A stretch of DNA of 64,000 nt from Nitrososphaerota archaeon (GTDB lineage: Archaea > Thermoproteota > Nitrososphaeria > Nitrososphaerales > Gagatemarchaeaceae), in assembly GCA_016200045.1 (NCBI GenBank), contig JACQFN010000002.1, forward strand, positions 226,473-290,472, read 5' to 3'. The notes under the pieces are model-generated. The model was not told the origin of the DNA, searched no databases, and saw only the letters and a program-made list of their open reading frames with translations. Shown here one piece after another: positions 39,167 through 48,599 of this stretch; the stretch's first letter is position 1; each line of letters starts with the position of its first letter. Position numbers and translations under genes: made by a program.

Positions 39167-40177
39167 ATGGGTATCGGAATGCAACTAACTGGGAGGTTCG
39201 CATGGCCAAGGAGCCTCATCATTGCGGCAAGGAACTACACTCGGGAAACGACCGGAGAGAACCTCGAAGCCCTCGCTTCCGCAAGGCGGTCTGCGGCAGC
39301 GGATGTTATTGGACTTCAGTCGAAGCTGGGAGTGGATTATCTAACGGACGGAGGGGTTGGAGTCTTCGACGTTTTCGCGCCATACCTCAACAGGTTGAGA
39401 GGGGTCAAGGAGACGGGAAACATAGACAAATATCCGGGCACTCGTAACTCCTATTACCACATACCGATTGTGGATGGCAGGCTAGGCAGAGAAAATTCCA
39501 TGGGGGAGGAGTATCTGCACACTTCGCAGTACCCCGAAGGAACCAGGAAGAAGGCGATCCTACCGTCTCCGGCGGCCTTCGCCCTCGCTTCAGAGAACTC
39601 CCATTACGGGAGCCTCGAAGAATTGATCTTGGATTTCTCGGAGATATTGAGAGAAGACATCTTGGACCTAGGATCGAGAGGCTACGACTACATACAGCTC
39701 AGTGATGGTTTCTTGGCAAACCAGAGGTTCAAACACAGAATCAGCAGGGGTCTGGTCAAATCGCTTCTGGATGGACTTAGGGTGGCCTTCGACGGGTTTC
39801 GAGGCAGATCGGCGTTCTATCTTCATTCGGGTGACGCGTCGGGCGTTCTTTCGGACCTCCTGCATTCAGAAGTGACAGACATCGGATTCGATTTCAATAC
39901 TCCGCTCGAAAACCTTGATGGGATCACCGTAACCAAGAACATGATCTTGGGGCTTCAGAATTCAACGCGGAAGTTACCGCGAACCCTTCTGCCAAAGGAA
40001 GCAGAGGCCCTCTCTGGACGAGCGAGAGATGCAATATCGGCACTTGGGATCGGGAGTGGAGCCCAAGTCTACCTTTGCCCCAGCCAGGACTTCGACGGTC
40101 TGCAGACCTTCCCTCAAGCACTTAGCCGAATGCTCAACCTTGCAGAGGCGGTCCGTATGCTGAGGGTGCCCTCATGA
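39167..40177 (+). CDS. MetE/UROD-fold protein, likely MetE N-terminal-domain-like
   Basis: LTDGGVGVFDVFAPYLNRL, LEELILDFSEILREDILDLGSRGYDYIQLSDG; in an operon with two further MetE-like proteins; HxC position reads LHSGD. Confidence 0.72.
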   Translation: MGIGMQLTGRFAWPRSLIIAARNYTRETTGENLEALASARRSAAADVIGLQSKLGVDYLTDGGVGVFDVFAPYLNRLRGVKETGNIDKYPGTRNSYYHIPIVDGRLGRENSMGEEYLHTSQYPEGTRKKAILPSPAAFALASENSHYGSLEELILDFSEILREDILDLGSRGYDYIQLSDGFLANQRFKHRISRGLVKSLLDGLRVAFDGFRGRSAFYLHSGDASGVLSDLLHSEVTDIGFDFNTPLENLDGITVTKNMILGLQNSTRKLPRTLLPKEAEALSGRARDAISALGIGSGAQVYLCPSQDFDGLQTFPQALSRMLNLAEAVRMLRVPS

Positions 40178-41439
40178 ACGACCCTCTACTCTGTACGATG
40201 GACATAGGGAGCGGCTCCCGCGACCCCGGCCTTACCCACCTTCTTACCAACAGAGAAATCACCCAGGGGCAGACAGCGCGCGTGAGTTCTTTCGTCAGCG
40301 CTGTCGACAACGAGATGCTTCCGGATTACTTCAGGCTGATAAGCAGCCCCTTCCCAGCGCGGTTCGAGGCAGCCGAGAATTTTCTAACGAAACTCGCGGT
40401 CCGGTTCCTCGAGAAGCTGGGCTACCACTGGGCCTTCGACCTGGAATGGCCTAGGACGGAGATGGTTGACTGGGAGAGCGCAGATGTCGGAGGGATGACG
40501 AAGTCCGAGGAGTGGCAACACTCGTACGGCTACAGGTTCTGGAAGCCGTCTGAGATTACCAGTGAAATCAGTTACGCCAATTCGGACAGACACGTCCAAG
40601 AACTTGAAAGGGTGTCGAAGTTTGCGAAAAGAGAAGTTCGCTTCCCGATTACAGACCCGCATTGCGAAATCCACGCGAACGACAACATGTACTACTACGG
40701 CAAGGCACTGGAAACGGAACAGGACGAAGCCAGCGCAGGTCTCAGGGGGGACCACGAGGCCACCCTGGAGTTCGCGAGACAGGTCACTGTCAAGAGGGTA
40801 AGGGAGTTATCGAGCCACGTGGCCTCGCAGAAGAGAGTAGCCATCCAATACGACAACTTCCTGGTCACGAGCGAGGAAAAGGAGTTCGACAAGAAGTACC
40901 TTGAGAGAGCAAGACTGGACTCCCCGTCCTACATTCAAGCTCTAAGGGAGATTACCCCGAACCTGCCGAACGTTCGCTATTTCATTCACAACTGCCTCCA
41001 GGACTACTCGCTCTATGTCCCCTACATTCTCGAGGTCCCTAACTTGGAGAAGTTTTGTTTCGAAATGGCGAGCCATGACAGTGAGAGGCTCGGGACCACA
41101 GATGAACAAAGGAAGGGACCGGGCTTCGAATCGCTCAAACAATTCAAAGAATATGGCCTGAAGGCGAATCAGTCAGTCGGCGTTGGAGTCGCTTCCACAT
41201 ACGAGGGTGCGAAGCCCCCTGCGCCAGAGCTCGTCAGGGACAGAATTCTCTACGCCATCAAAGTGCTCGAGGACCCATGGAAGGTACAACCTGTTTTGGA
41301 CTGTGGACAGAGGAACCTTAGCCTCAAAGCCATGTACGAAATCGGACTCAACGTGCACAAGGGACGCGACCTTGCCCTGAAAGTGATTGAGAAGGAGCAC
41401 GGGATTGACGTTACTCCGTTCACGACCGGAGGCGAATAG
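40174..41439 (+). CDS. divergent MetE-like (cobalamin-independent methionine synthase fold) protein
   Basis: YFIHNCLQDYS (HxC-like) and VQPVLDCGQRNLSLKAMYE (late Zn-ligand Cys motif also seen in the next gene). Confidence 0.65.
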   Translation: MNDPLLCTMDIGSGSRDPGLTHLLTNREITQGQTARVSSFVSAVDNEMLPDYFRLISSPFPARFEAAENFLTKLAVRFLEKLGYHWAFDLEWPRTEMVDWESADVGGMTKSEEWQHSYGYRFWKPSEITSEISYANSDRHVQELERVSKFAKREVRFPITDPHCEIHANDNMYYYGKALETEQDEASAGLRGDHEATLEFARQVTVKRVRELSSHVASQKRVAIQYDNFLVTSEEKEFDKKYLERARLDSPSYIQALREITPNLPNVRYFIHNCLQDYSLYVPYILEVPNLEKFCFEMASHDSERLGTTDEQRKGPGFESLKQFKEYGLKANQSVGVGVASTYEGAKPPAPELVRDRILYAIKVLEDPWKVQPVLDCGQRNLSLKAMYEIGLNVHKGRDLALKVIEKEHGIDVTPFTTGGE

Positions 41440-41442
41440 CGC

Positions 41443-42732
41443 TTGCACGCTCCCAAGACGACAGTCATAGGGAGTTACCCCATCGTAGCCAGCGAGGCCG
41501 AGGTGCAGCACTACGAGCTCAAGCGAACGGCGGAGCCGGGGATGGAGTCCATCTTCAGTCCCTTCCTCAAGACAGCGGAACGGGCATTCAAGGATCAGAT
41601 CAGCGCGGGGATCGAAGTCCCATCCACGGGACAGACTTCATACGACTACCTCAACCTCTTCCTTGACCCTGTCAAAGTGGCGGGGGTCGCCTCTAACGGG
41701 TCAGGAAGGAAGGTCTCTGGTGACCTTAGGAGATTGGAGCCCCTGAGGCTGGAAGAGGTAAGGTACGTCTACGAATTGATTGACTCGGTCCAGCTGGACG
41801 GGAGGAAGGAGAGACTGCTTGAGCTGAAGGAGCCCATCACCGACCCATACACCCTTGCCACAGGAGTACAGAATGAAACGGGCAAGGATACCAGAGAGCT
41901 GACCTTTGACATACTGAAGAACATAGTGATCCCTGAAGCGAAGAGCATGGAGCCATATGTCGACTTCTACCAGTTCGATGCGCCTCGATATTCGACGATT
42001 TCCGCTAGGCCCGATTACCTTCGCCGGATATTCGAGGAGTTGAAAACCGAGCTCGACAAACCCATAGTGTTGCACGTTTGCGGCGATACGTCTCGGATTT
42101 TCGAAGAGTTGGTAAAGTTCCCGGTAGACATCCTCAGTCTTGACTTCACCCTGACGCCGAAGCTAATCGAGGTCGCATCAAGGATCAGCTACGACCAGAC
42201 CCTCGGGGTCGGGATTGCAAAGACCGAGCCCAGGGTCGAAAGCGTGGGAGAGATGAAGGCACTACTGGAGGATGTGAGGAAGAAATTGGGCGAAGACAGG
42301 CTCCACTTCGTGCACCCTGCGTGCGGGCAGAGGAATCTGCCTCTCGGGGCGGCTTATCAAAAGGATGTGAACATAACTCTCGCGAGGGACGAGGTCTTCT
42401 ACGGCGAAGGGAGGGTCCCGTCTGAATTGGCAGTGCGTGCGGAGAAGTTGAGGCCATCGGGCTATGATCCGCAGGGCAAGTTCAGGATCCTCGTGGACAG
42501 GGACTCAGGACAGATAGTAGTCACCCTCGTGGACTACGGGAACGTGCCATTACGCAGCATAAGAGGCAATTATGCAGAGAGGATCCTCCACAAGATAATC
42601 CGTGAAGGAATGTTTCAAAGCAACCAGAGCGGGACGATGCACCTAGTTTACGTTGCACTCGAGCTCGCAAAAGCCGAAGCTGCGTTGCACAACGCCATAC
42701 AATACAGACAGGACCAGCCGTTAATCCTCTGA
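41443..42732 (+). CDS. MetE-like methionine synthase catalytic protein with C-terminal extension
   Basis: TTVIGSYPIVASEAEV, IVLHVCGDTSRIFEELV (HxC), LHFVHPACGQRNLPLGAAY. Confidence 0.82.
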   Translation: MHAPKTTVIGSYPIVASEAEVQHYELKRTAEPGMESIFSPFLKTAERAFKDQISAGIEVPSTGQTSYDYLNLFLDPVKVAGVASNGSGRKVSGDLRRLEPLRLEEVRYVYELIDSVQLDGRKERLLELKEPITDPYTLATGVQNETGKDTRELTFDILKNIVIPEAKSMEPYVDFYQFDAPRYSTISARPDYLRRIFEELKTELDKPIVLHVCGDTSRIFEELVKFPVDILSLDFTLTPKLIEVASRISYDQTLGVGIAKTEPRVESVGEMKALLEDVRKKLGEDRLHFVHPACGQRNLPLGAAYQKDVNITLARDEVFYGEGRVPSELAVRAEKLRPSGYDPQGKFRILVDRDSGQIVVTLVDYGNVPLRSIRGNYAERILHKIIREGMFQSNQSGTMHLVYVALELAKAEAALHNAIQYRQDQPLIL

Positions 42733-43580
42733 GTGGCGGTGGCGTGCACTTTGGTCATGCTCAGCACCCTCTTGGAGAACTCTGACTTTGTGCAAACGAT
42801 TGAATTGTGGCCTCCAAGCTTCAACTTTGAAGGATCCGCGCTTTCAATCAAGAGCCAGTTCGAATGGCTCTCCGAAAGGATGGAAATCCTCGGGAGGTAC
42901 TTCGATGCATTCCATGTGGCCGACCTCAAGAACCTGAAAAGGAGGTACCTGGACCCTGTGATGACCTCAGTCTACATCAAGGGGAAGTATCCTTGGCTGG
43001 AGGTAGTTCCCACCATCTCAGCGAGGGACAGGAATAGGAAGACCCTATATGGCGCGATAGCATCAGCCTTGCATTCCGGGATAGAGAACTTGATCGCGGT
43101 CTGGGGCGACAGGTTCTCGACGGGGGAATCCGCGTATTCGGGCAACGTATATGACATCAGCGGAGTCTCGCAGCTTGTCGAAATCGCCAGAGAAGTCCAG
43201 CGGATGACCACGACGCGAGACCTCTGTGTGCTTACCCCGATTGACCTCACGAGAGCTCGAGATGAGAAATACTTGGCCCTGGCAAGAGGACGAGAGAAGT
43301 CGTCCTCAGATGTCTTCGTCTCGCAGGTCTTTCTGGGAGAACCCGAGAGGTACCTAGAGATGATCGACAGGGTGAGAGCCGACGGAATCAGGTCTCCCAT
43401 CCTCCACAACGTATTCCCATTACTGGGCTACGAAGACGCGCTTGATATTTCGGTTCACTTTCGGGGATGCAGATGGCCAAGGATTTCAGGGAGACCCTCT
43501 ACGACAACAGAGGGAAGGTAGACGGAATCTACGTTTCGTCTAGAGGGGAGCCAGAATTGGCGATAAGGGTCGTCCAGTGA
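42733..43580 (+). CDS. methylenetetrahydrofolate reductase (MetF)-like protein, 3' frame discontinuity
   Basis: TIELWPPSFNFEG, VVPTISARDRNRKTLYGAIASALHSGIENLIAVWGDRF. After HFRG the coding-like continuation MQMAKDFRETLYDNRGKVDGIYVSSRGEPELAIRVVQ* is in another frame; one missing G in the run 43463-43466 would join them. Confidence 0.78.
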
Positions 43581-43847
43581 CCCCGGGAAGGGCAACAACT
43601 TTCACCGATGGGCGATGGGCAGAGCCGCTAGGCCCGCGGCGACCAAAACGCTCTTGGTTTCGTGGGAGCGGCATCGCAACAAGAATCCCGCCCGTCCTGG
43701 GAATGGCAGGCCGCGCGCGCAGTCGTCGAGATTTGGACGGACTTCATTTGAAAATGACCCGCTTTTGCGGCGCAACGCCAATCGCGGGACACGAGAAGGG
43801 GTGCGCATGGTTCATAGCTTAAGTGGCCGCTGAGTCAACCGCTTCGC

Positions 43848-45401
43848 ATGAAACAGGGGCGGTCCTCGGTGCCTTTGGAGGACCCACTGCCCCGCCGGGA
43901 AATTGAAACTAAGAGTGCAGGCAAGAGCCCCGACTCGCTCCGAGTGGGCGTGCGTTCCACCGGTCTTGTGGTATTCGGCGGGAAGATCTTCAGTGCATTC
44001 ACGGGGCTAATCTTCATTGTGATGGTAGCAAGGTGGCTGGCTCCTTCGCAGCTGGGGCTCTGGGAGGTCGTCATCGACCTGTTCACTTTCGCCTCCTACC
44101 CTGTGGGGGTGGTAGCCTACTGGGCCATCCGGGACGTCTCGAGGGGGAAGCCGGTGGGGAAGACAGCAATGGTCATGGGGACGGCCCTGAGCGGAGTCGG
44201 ACTTGTCATCTACTTCGCGTTTGCAATCCCCACCCACTCGGCGCTGGGAACTCCGCTTCTTCCGTTCCTGCTCGGAGCCCTGCTGGTCCCTCTCGGCTAC
44301 TGGAGCGCGGCCACGAGCGCCATTGTGCAGGCGTACCGCCCCGCAACCGCCGGTTACACTGTGGTGGCCTCTGAGGCGGCCAAGCTGCTTGTCGCGTATC
44401 CTGCTCTCTATGTGTACAAGACGGGGATAGAAGGGGTGATGCTGGCCCTGATAGTTTCCTACTTCATCCAGTCGGCGCTGGGAACGTATTTCGTAAGGGG
44501 TGTGCTCGTCGGCCAAATTAGGGTCTCAGAGGCGAGGAGGTGGGCGAGCGCGGCGTGGCTCCCGGCGATCAGTTACCTTCCGCTCGTGGCCGGGGTCGCC
44601 GACACGTACGTGGCCTCGCTCGCGTTCGGGACCGAGATCGCGGGAATCTATCAAGCTGCGTTCACGGTGGCATCGGTGGTGGGATATTCCTCGGCCCTCG
44701 CTTTTTCGCTTTACCCGCTGATGCTCCGGGGAGGAGACGAGAGGCTCCCGGCCGTGACCATCGAGTTTTCGCTACTGTTCAGCATCCCAATGGCTGTCGG
44801 CGGGATAGTCCTTGCGTCCCCGATCCTGTTCCTTCTGGGGTCGAAGTACCTGCCGGGGAGCCTCGAGCTCGCCATCCTATCGGTGATGTTCGTCTTTGTC
44901 ACGGCATCGTACATCGTCGACCAGACGCTTCTGGGAACCGAGGATGTGGACGCAGAAGGGAGCAGGGGATTCTCAAAGCTGGTCCACAGCAGCCTGCTCT
45001 TCGTCCCGTTGGTCAACATCGGGTCGGTGGCGGTGTACCTGGGGAGCATGTACGCGGTCCTCTGGTTCGCCTCCCGGGGATATCCGCAGTCCGTGCAGGT
45101 CTCCCTGTGGGCGGCCGCCCAACTGGGGACCACGCTCGTCTTCCTTGTCGTGAAGTCCATTCGCGCGAGGCGGTACGCGAGGCTCAGGCCGGGCTTGAGC
45201 GTAGCATACTATGCGACCTCGGCCGCGGTAATGGGGCTCGTCGTGTCACAGCTATCGGGCGCCTTCCTCGACAGGAGCGCCGACACCCCCGTCTATGGCC
45301 TGCAACTCTCGCTCATTGTTGGTGCCGGTGCCGTAACATACTTCGGACTGGTCTACGCCCTCGACAAGAGGTTCAGGTCGCTGGCTCGTCGCGTCCTCTG
45401 A
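43848..45401 (+). CDS. Wzx/RfbX-type polysaccharide flippase
   Basis: Multi-TM; VVFGGKIFSAFTGLIFIVMVARWLAPSQLGLWEVVIDLFTFASYP typical of the PST/Wzx family. Confidence 0.85.
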   Translation: MKQGRSSVPLEDPLPRREIETKSAGKSPDSLRVGVRSTGLVVFGGKIFSAFTGLIFIVMVARWLAPSQLGLWEVVIDLFTFASYPVGVVAYWAIRDVSRGKPVGKTAMVMGTALSGVGLVIYFAFAIPTHSALGTPLLPFLLGALLVPLGYWSAATSAIVQAYRPATAGYTVVASEAAKLLVAYPALYVYKTGIEGVMLALIVSYFIQSALGTYFVRGVLVGQIRVSEARRWASAAWLPAISYLPLVAGVADTYVASLAFGTEIAGIYQAAFTVASVVGYSSALAFSLYPLMLRGGDERLPAVTIEFSLLFSIPMAVGGIVLASPILFLLGSKYLPGSLELAILSVMFVFVTASYIVDQTLLGTEDVDAEGSRGFSKLVHSSLLFVPLVNIGSVAVYLGSMYAVLWFASRGYPQSVQVSLWAAAQLGTTLVFLVVKSIRARRYARLRPGLSVAYYATSAAVMGLVVSQLSGAFLDRSADTPVYGLQLSLIVGAGAVTYFGLVYALDKRFRSLARRVL

Positions 45402-45685
45402 AAGAGGCGGACAGGTCTACTGGGCGCTCCCTTCTTCTCGCCCATCTGCGACCCGGCGGGAGGGCTCGAAGGGACGTCTGGAATGTCTGCGATCGGCTCG
45501 GGGGGCGGGGTCGTCGCCATCGTGTATCCTATCCATGCGAGGATGCCGAAAAGAAGCGCGATCCCGAGGAACGCCGTGACCTCCAGCGTCGCGCCGGGGA
45601 AGTACCAGAGAAGGAGACCGTAGATGACTATCCCCAAGATGCTGCCGAGGAAGATTGCCCACCCAAGGGCTTTGTCGCTCGCCAT
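45353..45685 (-). CDS. small membrane protein
   Basis: Two TM helices then a Pro-rich cytoplasmic tail; overlaps the flippase 3' end. Confidence 0.45.
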   Translation of the reverse strand: MASDKALGWAIFLGSILGIVIYGLLLWYFPGATLEVTAFLGIALLFGILAWIGYTMATTPPPEPIADIPDVPSSPPAGSQMGEKKGAPSRPVRLFQRTRRASDLNLLSRA

Positions 45686-45788
45686 CAGATGCCTCTGCCA
45701 CCCTGAAGTCTCGATTTAACGCTTGCCCCAGTCGCGGCAACATATTCCGTGCCGCTCTGGTTGGTGCTGTTCGGGTGATGGTACGGAG

Positions 45789-47114
45789 CTAGGCCTTCGC
45801 GACTGCCTTCTCGACTTGTCCTTTCTGAGTGATTTCCCTGACTATGCCTGCCGCTACAGTGGAGGCCATGTCACGCAGAGCGAACCTTCCAAGTTCAGGA
45901 TATTCCTTGAAGGTCTCGAGGACTATCGGTCTCAAGGGTTGGATCTTCACGATTGCAGAGTCCCCGGTCTTGATTGTCTTGGGCTTCTCCTCAGTCGGCT
46001 GGCCCGTTCTGGGGTCGATCTTCGCGACTATCTCCGATATTGTCGCCGCTACTTGGGCGGTGTGGGCGTGCAGCACCGGGGTGTATCCGGGGGCGATTGC
46101 CGTCGGATGGTAGACTACTATGATCTGCGCCTGGAACTCCTTTGCTATCGTCGCGGGGTCACTGCTAGGGCCCAGGACCGAGCCTCTTCGGAAGTCCGAC
46201 TTCGACACTCCTCTGAGGTTGAACCCGATGTTGTCCCCCGCCATCGCCTCCTGCATAGCCGTGTGGTGGGTCTCGATCGACTTCACCTCTGCCGTCAGCC
46301 CTTCGGGCATAATTGATACGCTGTCTCCGACCTTGATCTTGCCTGTTTCCACCCTCCCCACCGGGACCGTTCCGACGCCCGTGATCGTGTAGACGTCCTG
46401 GACCGGAAGCCTCAGAGGCTTTTCGATGGGCTTCGGGGGCTCGACGAACTGGTCGAGTGCCTCCAGGAGAATCGGCCCCTTGTACCACGGCATGTTCGTG
46501 GACTTCTTGACCTCGTTCTCCCCCGTCCATCCGGATATCGGGATGATGTTGATCTTCGTGATGTTGTAGCCCACTGTCTTGAGCAGGTTCTCGACGTCCT
46601 GCTTCGCCTCGTTGAACCTCTGCTCGGAGTACTTCACAGTCTGGTCGTCCATCTTGTTGATGCAGACCACCAGCTGGGTGACTCCGAGGGTCCTCAGAAG
46701 GAACGCGTGCTCCCTTGCCTGTCCGCCGGGGCCGATTGCGACGTCCTCCTCACCCTTCTTCGCCGAGACGACCAGCACAGCCGCGTCGGCTTCCGAGGCG
46801 CCCGTGATCATGTTCTTGATGAAGTCCCTGTGGCCAGGCGCGTCGATGAGCGTGTAGAAGTATTTCGGCGTCTCGAACCTCTGGAATGCGAGGTCTATGG
46901 TGACTCCCCTCTCCCTTTCGTCCTTCAACTGGTCGAGGACCCAGGCGTACTTGAAGGAGTCGCCTGCCCCCGTCTTCTCCGATTCCTTTGCGAATTCCTC
47001 GATCATCCTCTGGTCGACGACTCCCAGGTCGTAGAGGAAGTGACCCATGGACGTGCTCTTGCCGTGGTCCACGTGGCCGCAAACTATCAGGTTCAGGTGG
47101 GGCTTATTCGCCAT
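45789..47114 (-). CDS. translation elongation factor EF-1alpha
   Basis: LIVCGHVDHGKSTSMGHFLYDLG, DAPGHRDFIKNMITGASEADAAVLVVSA, CINKMDD. Confidence 0.98.
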   Translation of the reverse strand: MANKPHLNLIVCGHVDHGKSTSMGHFLYDLGVVDQRMIEEFAKESEKTGAGDSFKYAWVLDQLKDERERGVTIDLAFQRFETPKYFYTLIDAPGHRDFIKNMITGASEADAAVLVVSAKKGEEDVAIGPGGQAREHAFLLRTLGVTQLVVCINKMDDQTVKYSEQRFNEAKQDVENLLKTVGYNITKINIIPISGWTGENEVKKSTNMPWYKGPILLEALDQFVEPPKPIEKPLRLPVQDVYTITGVGTVPVGRVETGKIKVGDSVSIMPEGLTAEVKSIETHHTAMQEAMAGDNIGFNLRGVSKSDFRRGSVLGPSSDPATIAKEFQAQIIVVYHPTAIAPGYTPVLHAHTAQVAATISEIVAKIDPRTGQPTEEKPKTIKTGDSAIVKIQPLRPIVLETFKEYPELGRFALRDMASTVAAGIVREITQKGQVEKAVAKA

Positions 47115-47152
47115 GCTAGCGCACTGATTACGAAAAACGACCTCCCCCGACC

Positions 47153-47161
47153 GTATATAAG
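47153..47161 (-). promoter_or_regulatory. TATA box of EF-1alpha (CTTATATAC on - strand)
   Basis: About 40 nt upstream of the 47114 start. Confidence 0.6.
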
Positions 47162-47277
47162 CGTAGTGGGGGATGAGAGGAATTCAGGATGGAAATCTCG
47201 TCGGCCGAGTAGATTCTCTTTTGCGTGAGGGGCTGAGGCACCCTGGGCCATTTGGAAAAAAGAGAGGGGAGGTCGGT

Positions 47278-47775
47278 CTATGGTATCGTAGCACCGGCTT
47301 GGATGTACTGGGTGCTGAAGGATATTCCAGACGTCCCGACCAGAGCGGAGTATTCTGCGACGACGTCGAGCTTGATGCTAGAGTAGAGGATGACGAATCC
47401 TTTCATGGTGGTGATGACACCTACGCTGCCTACGGCTTTCGATATGACTGCTGTGATCTCCCTGCAATCAAGGCGCATTGCTGCGTCAGGGTCCAGCCTG
47501 GCCGCCAAGATGACGTACGGGTTAGGTACCGCATGAATGACCTGGGGGTTCGTGATCGTTGAACTTTGGGACTCAAGGGTCGCCATGACGAACTTCTTCC
47601 ATATCAGGGCGTTCTGCTGGGCATAGCTGGGGTTGTGAATGTTGATGTCGGTGTTGTAGACGCCAGACACGATTCCGATGGAAGAGGCCGCGGAAGGTGC
47701 GAGGTTGCAAACGAACTTCACGGCGTACCTGTAGGGGAATTGGGTAGTCGACAATCCAGGGTTAGCTGCAATCAC
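47278..47775 (-). CDS. secreted/membrane-anchored protein, unknown
   Basis: Same frame reads RKFYAVLATLVLIAATTLTVIAANPG upstream of the ORF-track start (signal anchor); remainder hydrophilic, no known motif. Confidence 0.55.
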   Translation of the reverse strand: MIAANPGLSTTQFPYRYAVKFVCNLAPSAASSIGIVSGVYNTDINIHNPSYAQQNALIWKKFVMATLESQSSTITNPQVIHAVPNPYVILAARLDPDAAMRLDCREITAVISKAVGSVGVITTMKGFVILYSSIKLDVVAEYSALVGTSGISFSTQYIQAGATIP

Positions 47776-48054
47776 GGTTAGGGTGGTGGCAGCTATGAGG
47801 ACGAGGGTCGCGAGAACCGCATAAAATTTTCGAGTTCGCAGGACTTGCGTACTGCTTTACCTCGCCATTGGAGTCCATGTCCGTTAGTTAAGGGTTCGCG
47901 GCATGAAGTCCCCTGTACGGATGTGTCCATAGTGGCGGGGGACCGCCCAGTCATTGCGGCAGTCAAAGGCGCGGGCGTCGAGCTGAAATCAGCTGGGGAG
48001 AAGAAAATAGTCGGCCTCATCGGCCGAGCCGGGGGGTTTTCCCCCCAATATGGC

Positions 48055-48264
48055 TCAGTTCGTCGATGACAGATAGCTCCAGAGGATTACCGCCACAAGC
48101 ATCACCGTTGAACCGGCGAAGCCAGTGATCAGCGCTCCGGCGGCTTCCTGGCTAAGGCCAAGGCTCATGAAGAACGTGTACACAGGAGCCCTGACGAGCC
48201 ATGCGAAGAAGCCTAGAGCGTACCCTAGGAGCCAGAAACCGATTAGTATGGTTTTTCTTCCCAT
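48055..48264 (-). CDS. small membrane protein (2 TM)
   Basis: MGRKTILIGFWLLGYALGFFAWLVRAPVYTFF...GSTVMLVAVILWSYL. Confidence 0.5.
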   Translation of the reverse strand: MGRKTILIGFWLLGYALGFFAWLVRAPVYTFFMSLGLSQEAAGALITGFAGSTVMLVAVILWSYLSSTN

Positions 48265-48344
48265 GTCGTATCGATGCGTGATATCGGTCCCAGAATCGGT
48301 AAATGGGGTGAGGATAGTATTCCTTGATATTCGGGTTGAATACT

Positions 48345-48599
48345 TTACACGAATATTCCGGCCATGGACAGCGCGTAGGTCGTCACGACGCTGCTGAGCA
48401 TCCCCAACAGAGCGAACACGACCCCGTCGCGGACCAGACCCCGGTCCTTCTTGTATTCGTCGCTGACGCATGCGCTCATGAGAGCGCCGAACTCGGACAT
48501 AGGGTCCCGGGGCATTCCCGACAGTGAAAATACCCTCTGCAGATAATTAACGCTTGCGAACCCGGGCTCCCCAGGGGTTTTTCCCGGACGGCTTGTCAA
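48345..48599 (-). CDS. small membrane protein
   Basis: C-terminal hydrophobic helix GVVFALLGMLSSVVTTYALSMAGIFV. Confidence 0.4.
   Translation of the reverse strand: MTSRPGKTPGEPGFASVNYLQRVFSLSGMPRDPMSEFGALMSACVSDEYKKDRGLVRDGVVFALLGMLSSVVTTYALSMAGIFV

Noticed and set aside
43577-43833. Overlapping short ORFs and GC-rich stretch between the metF-like and flippase genes, considered as a tRNA, RNase P or SRP RNA
   Set aside because: No TPsiC-like GGTTCRANTCC, no SRP or RNase P signature, no convincing coding bias; left unassigned.
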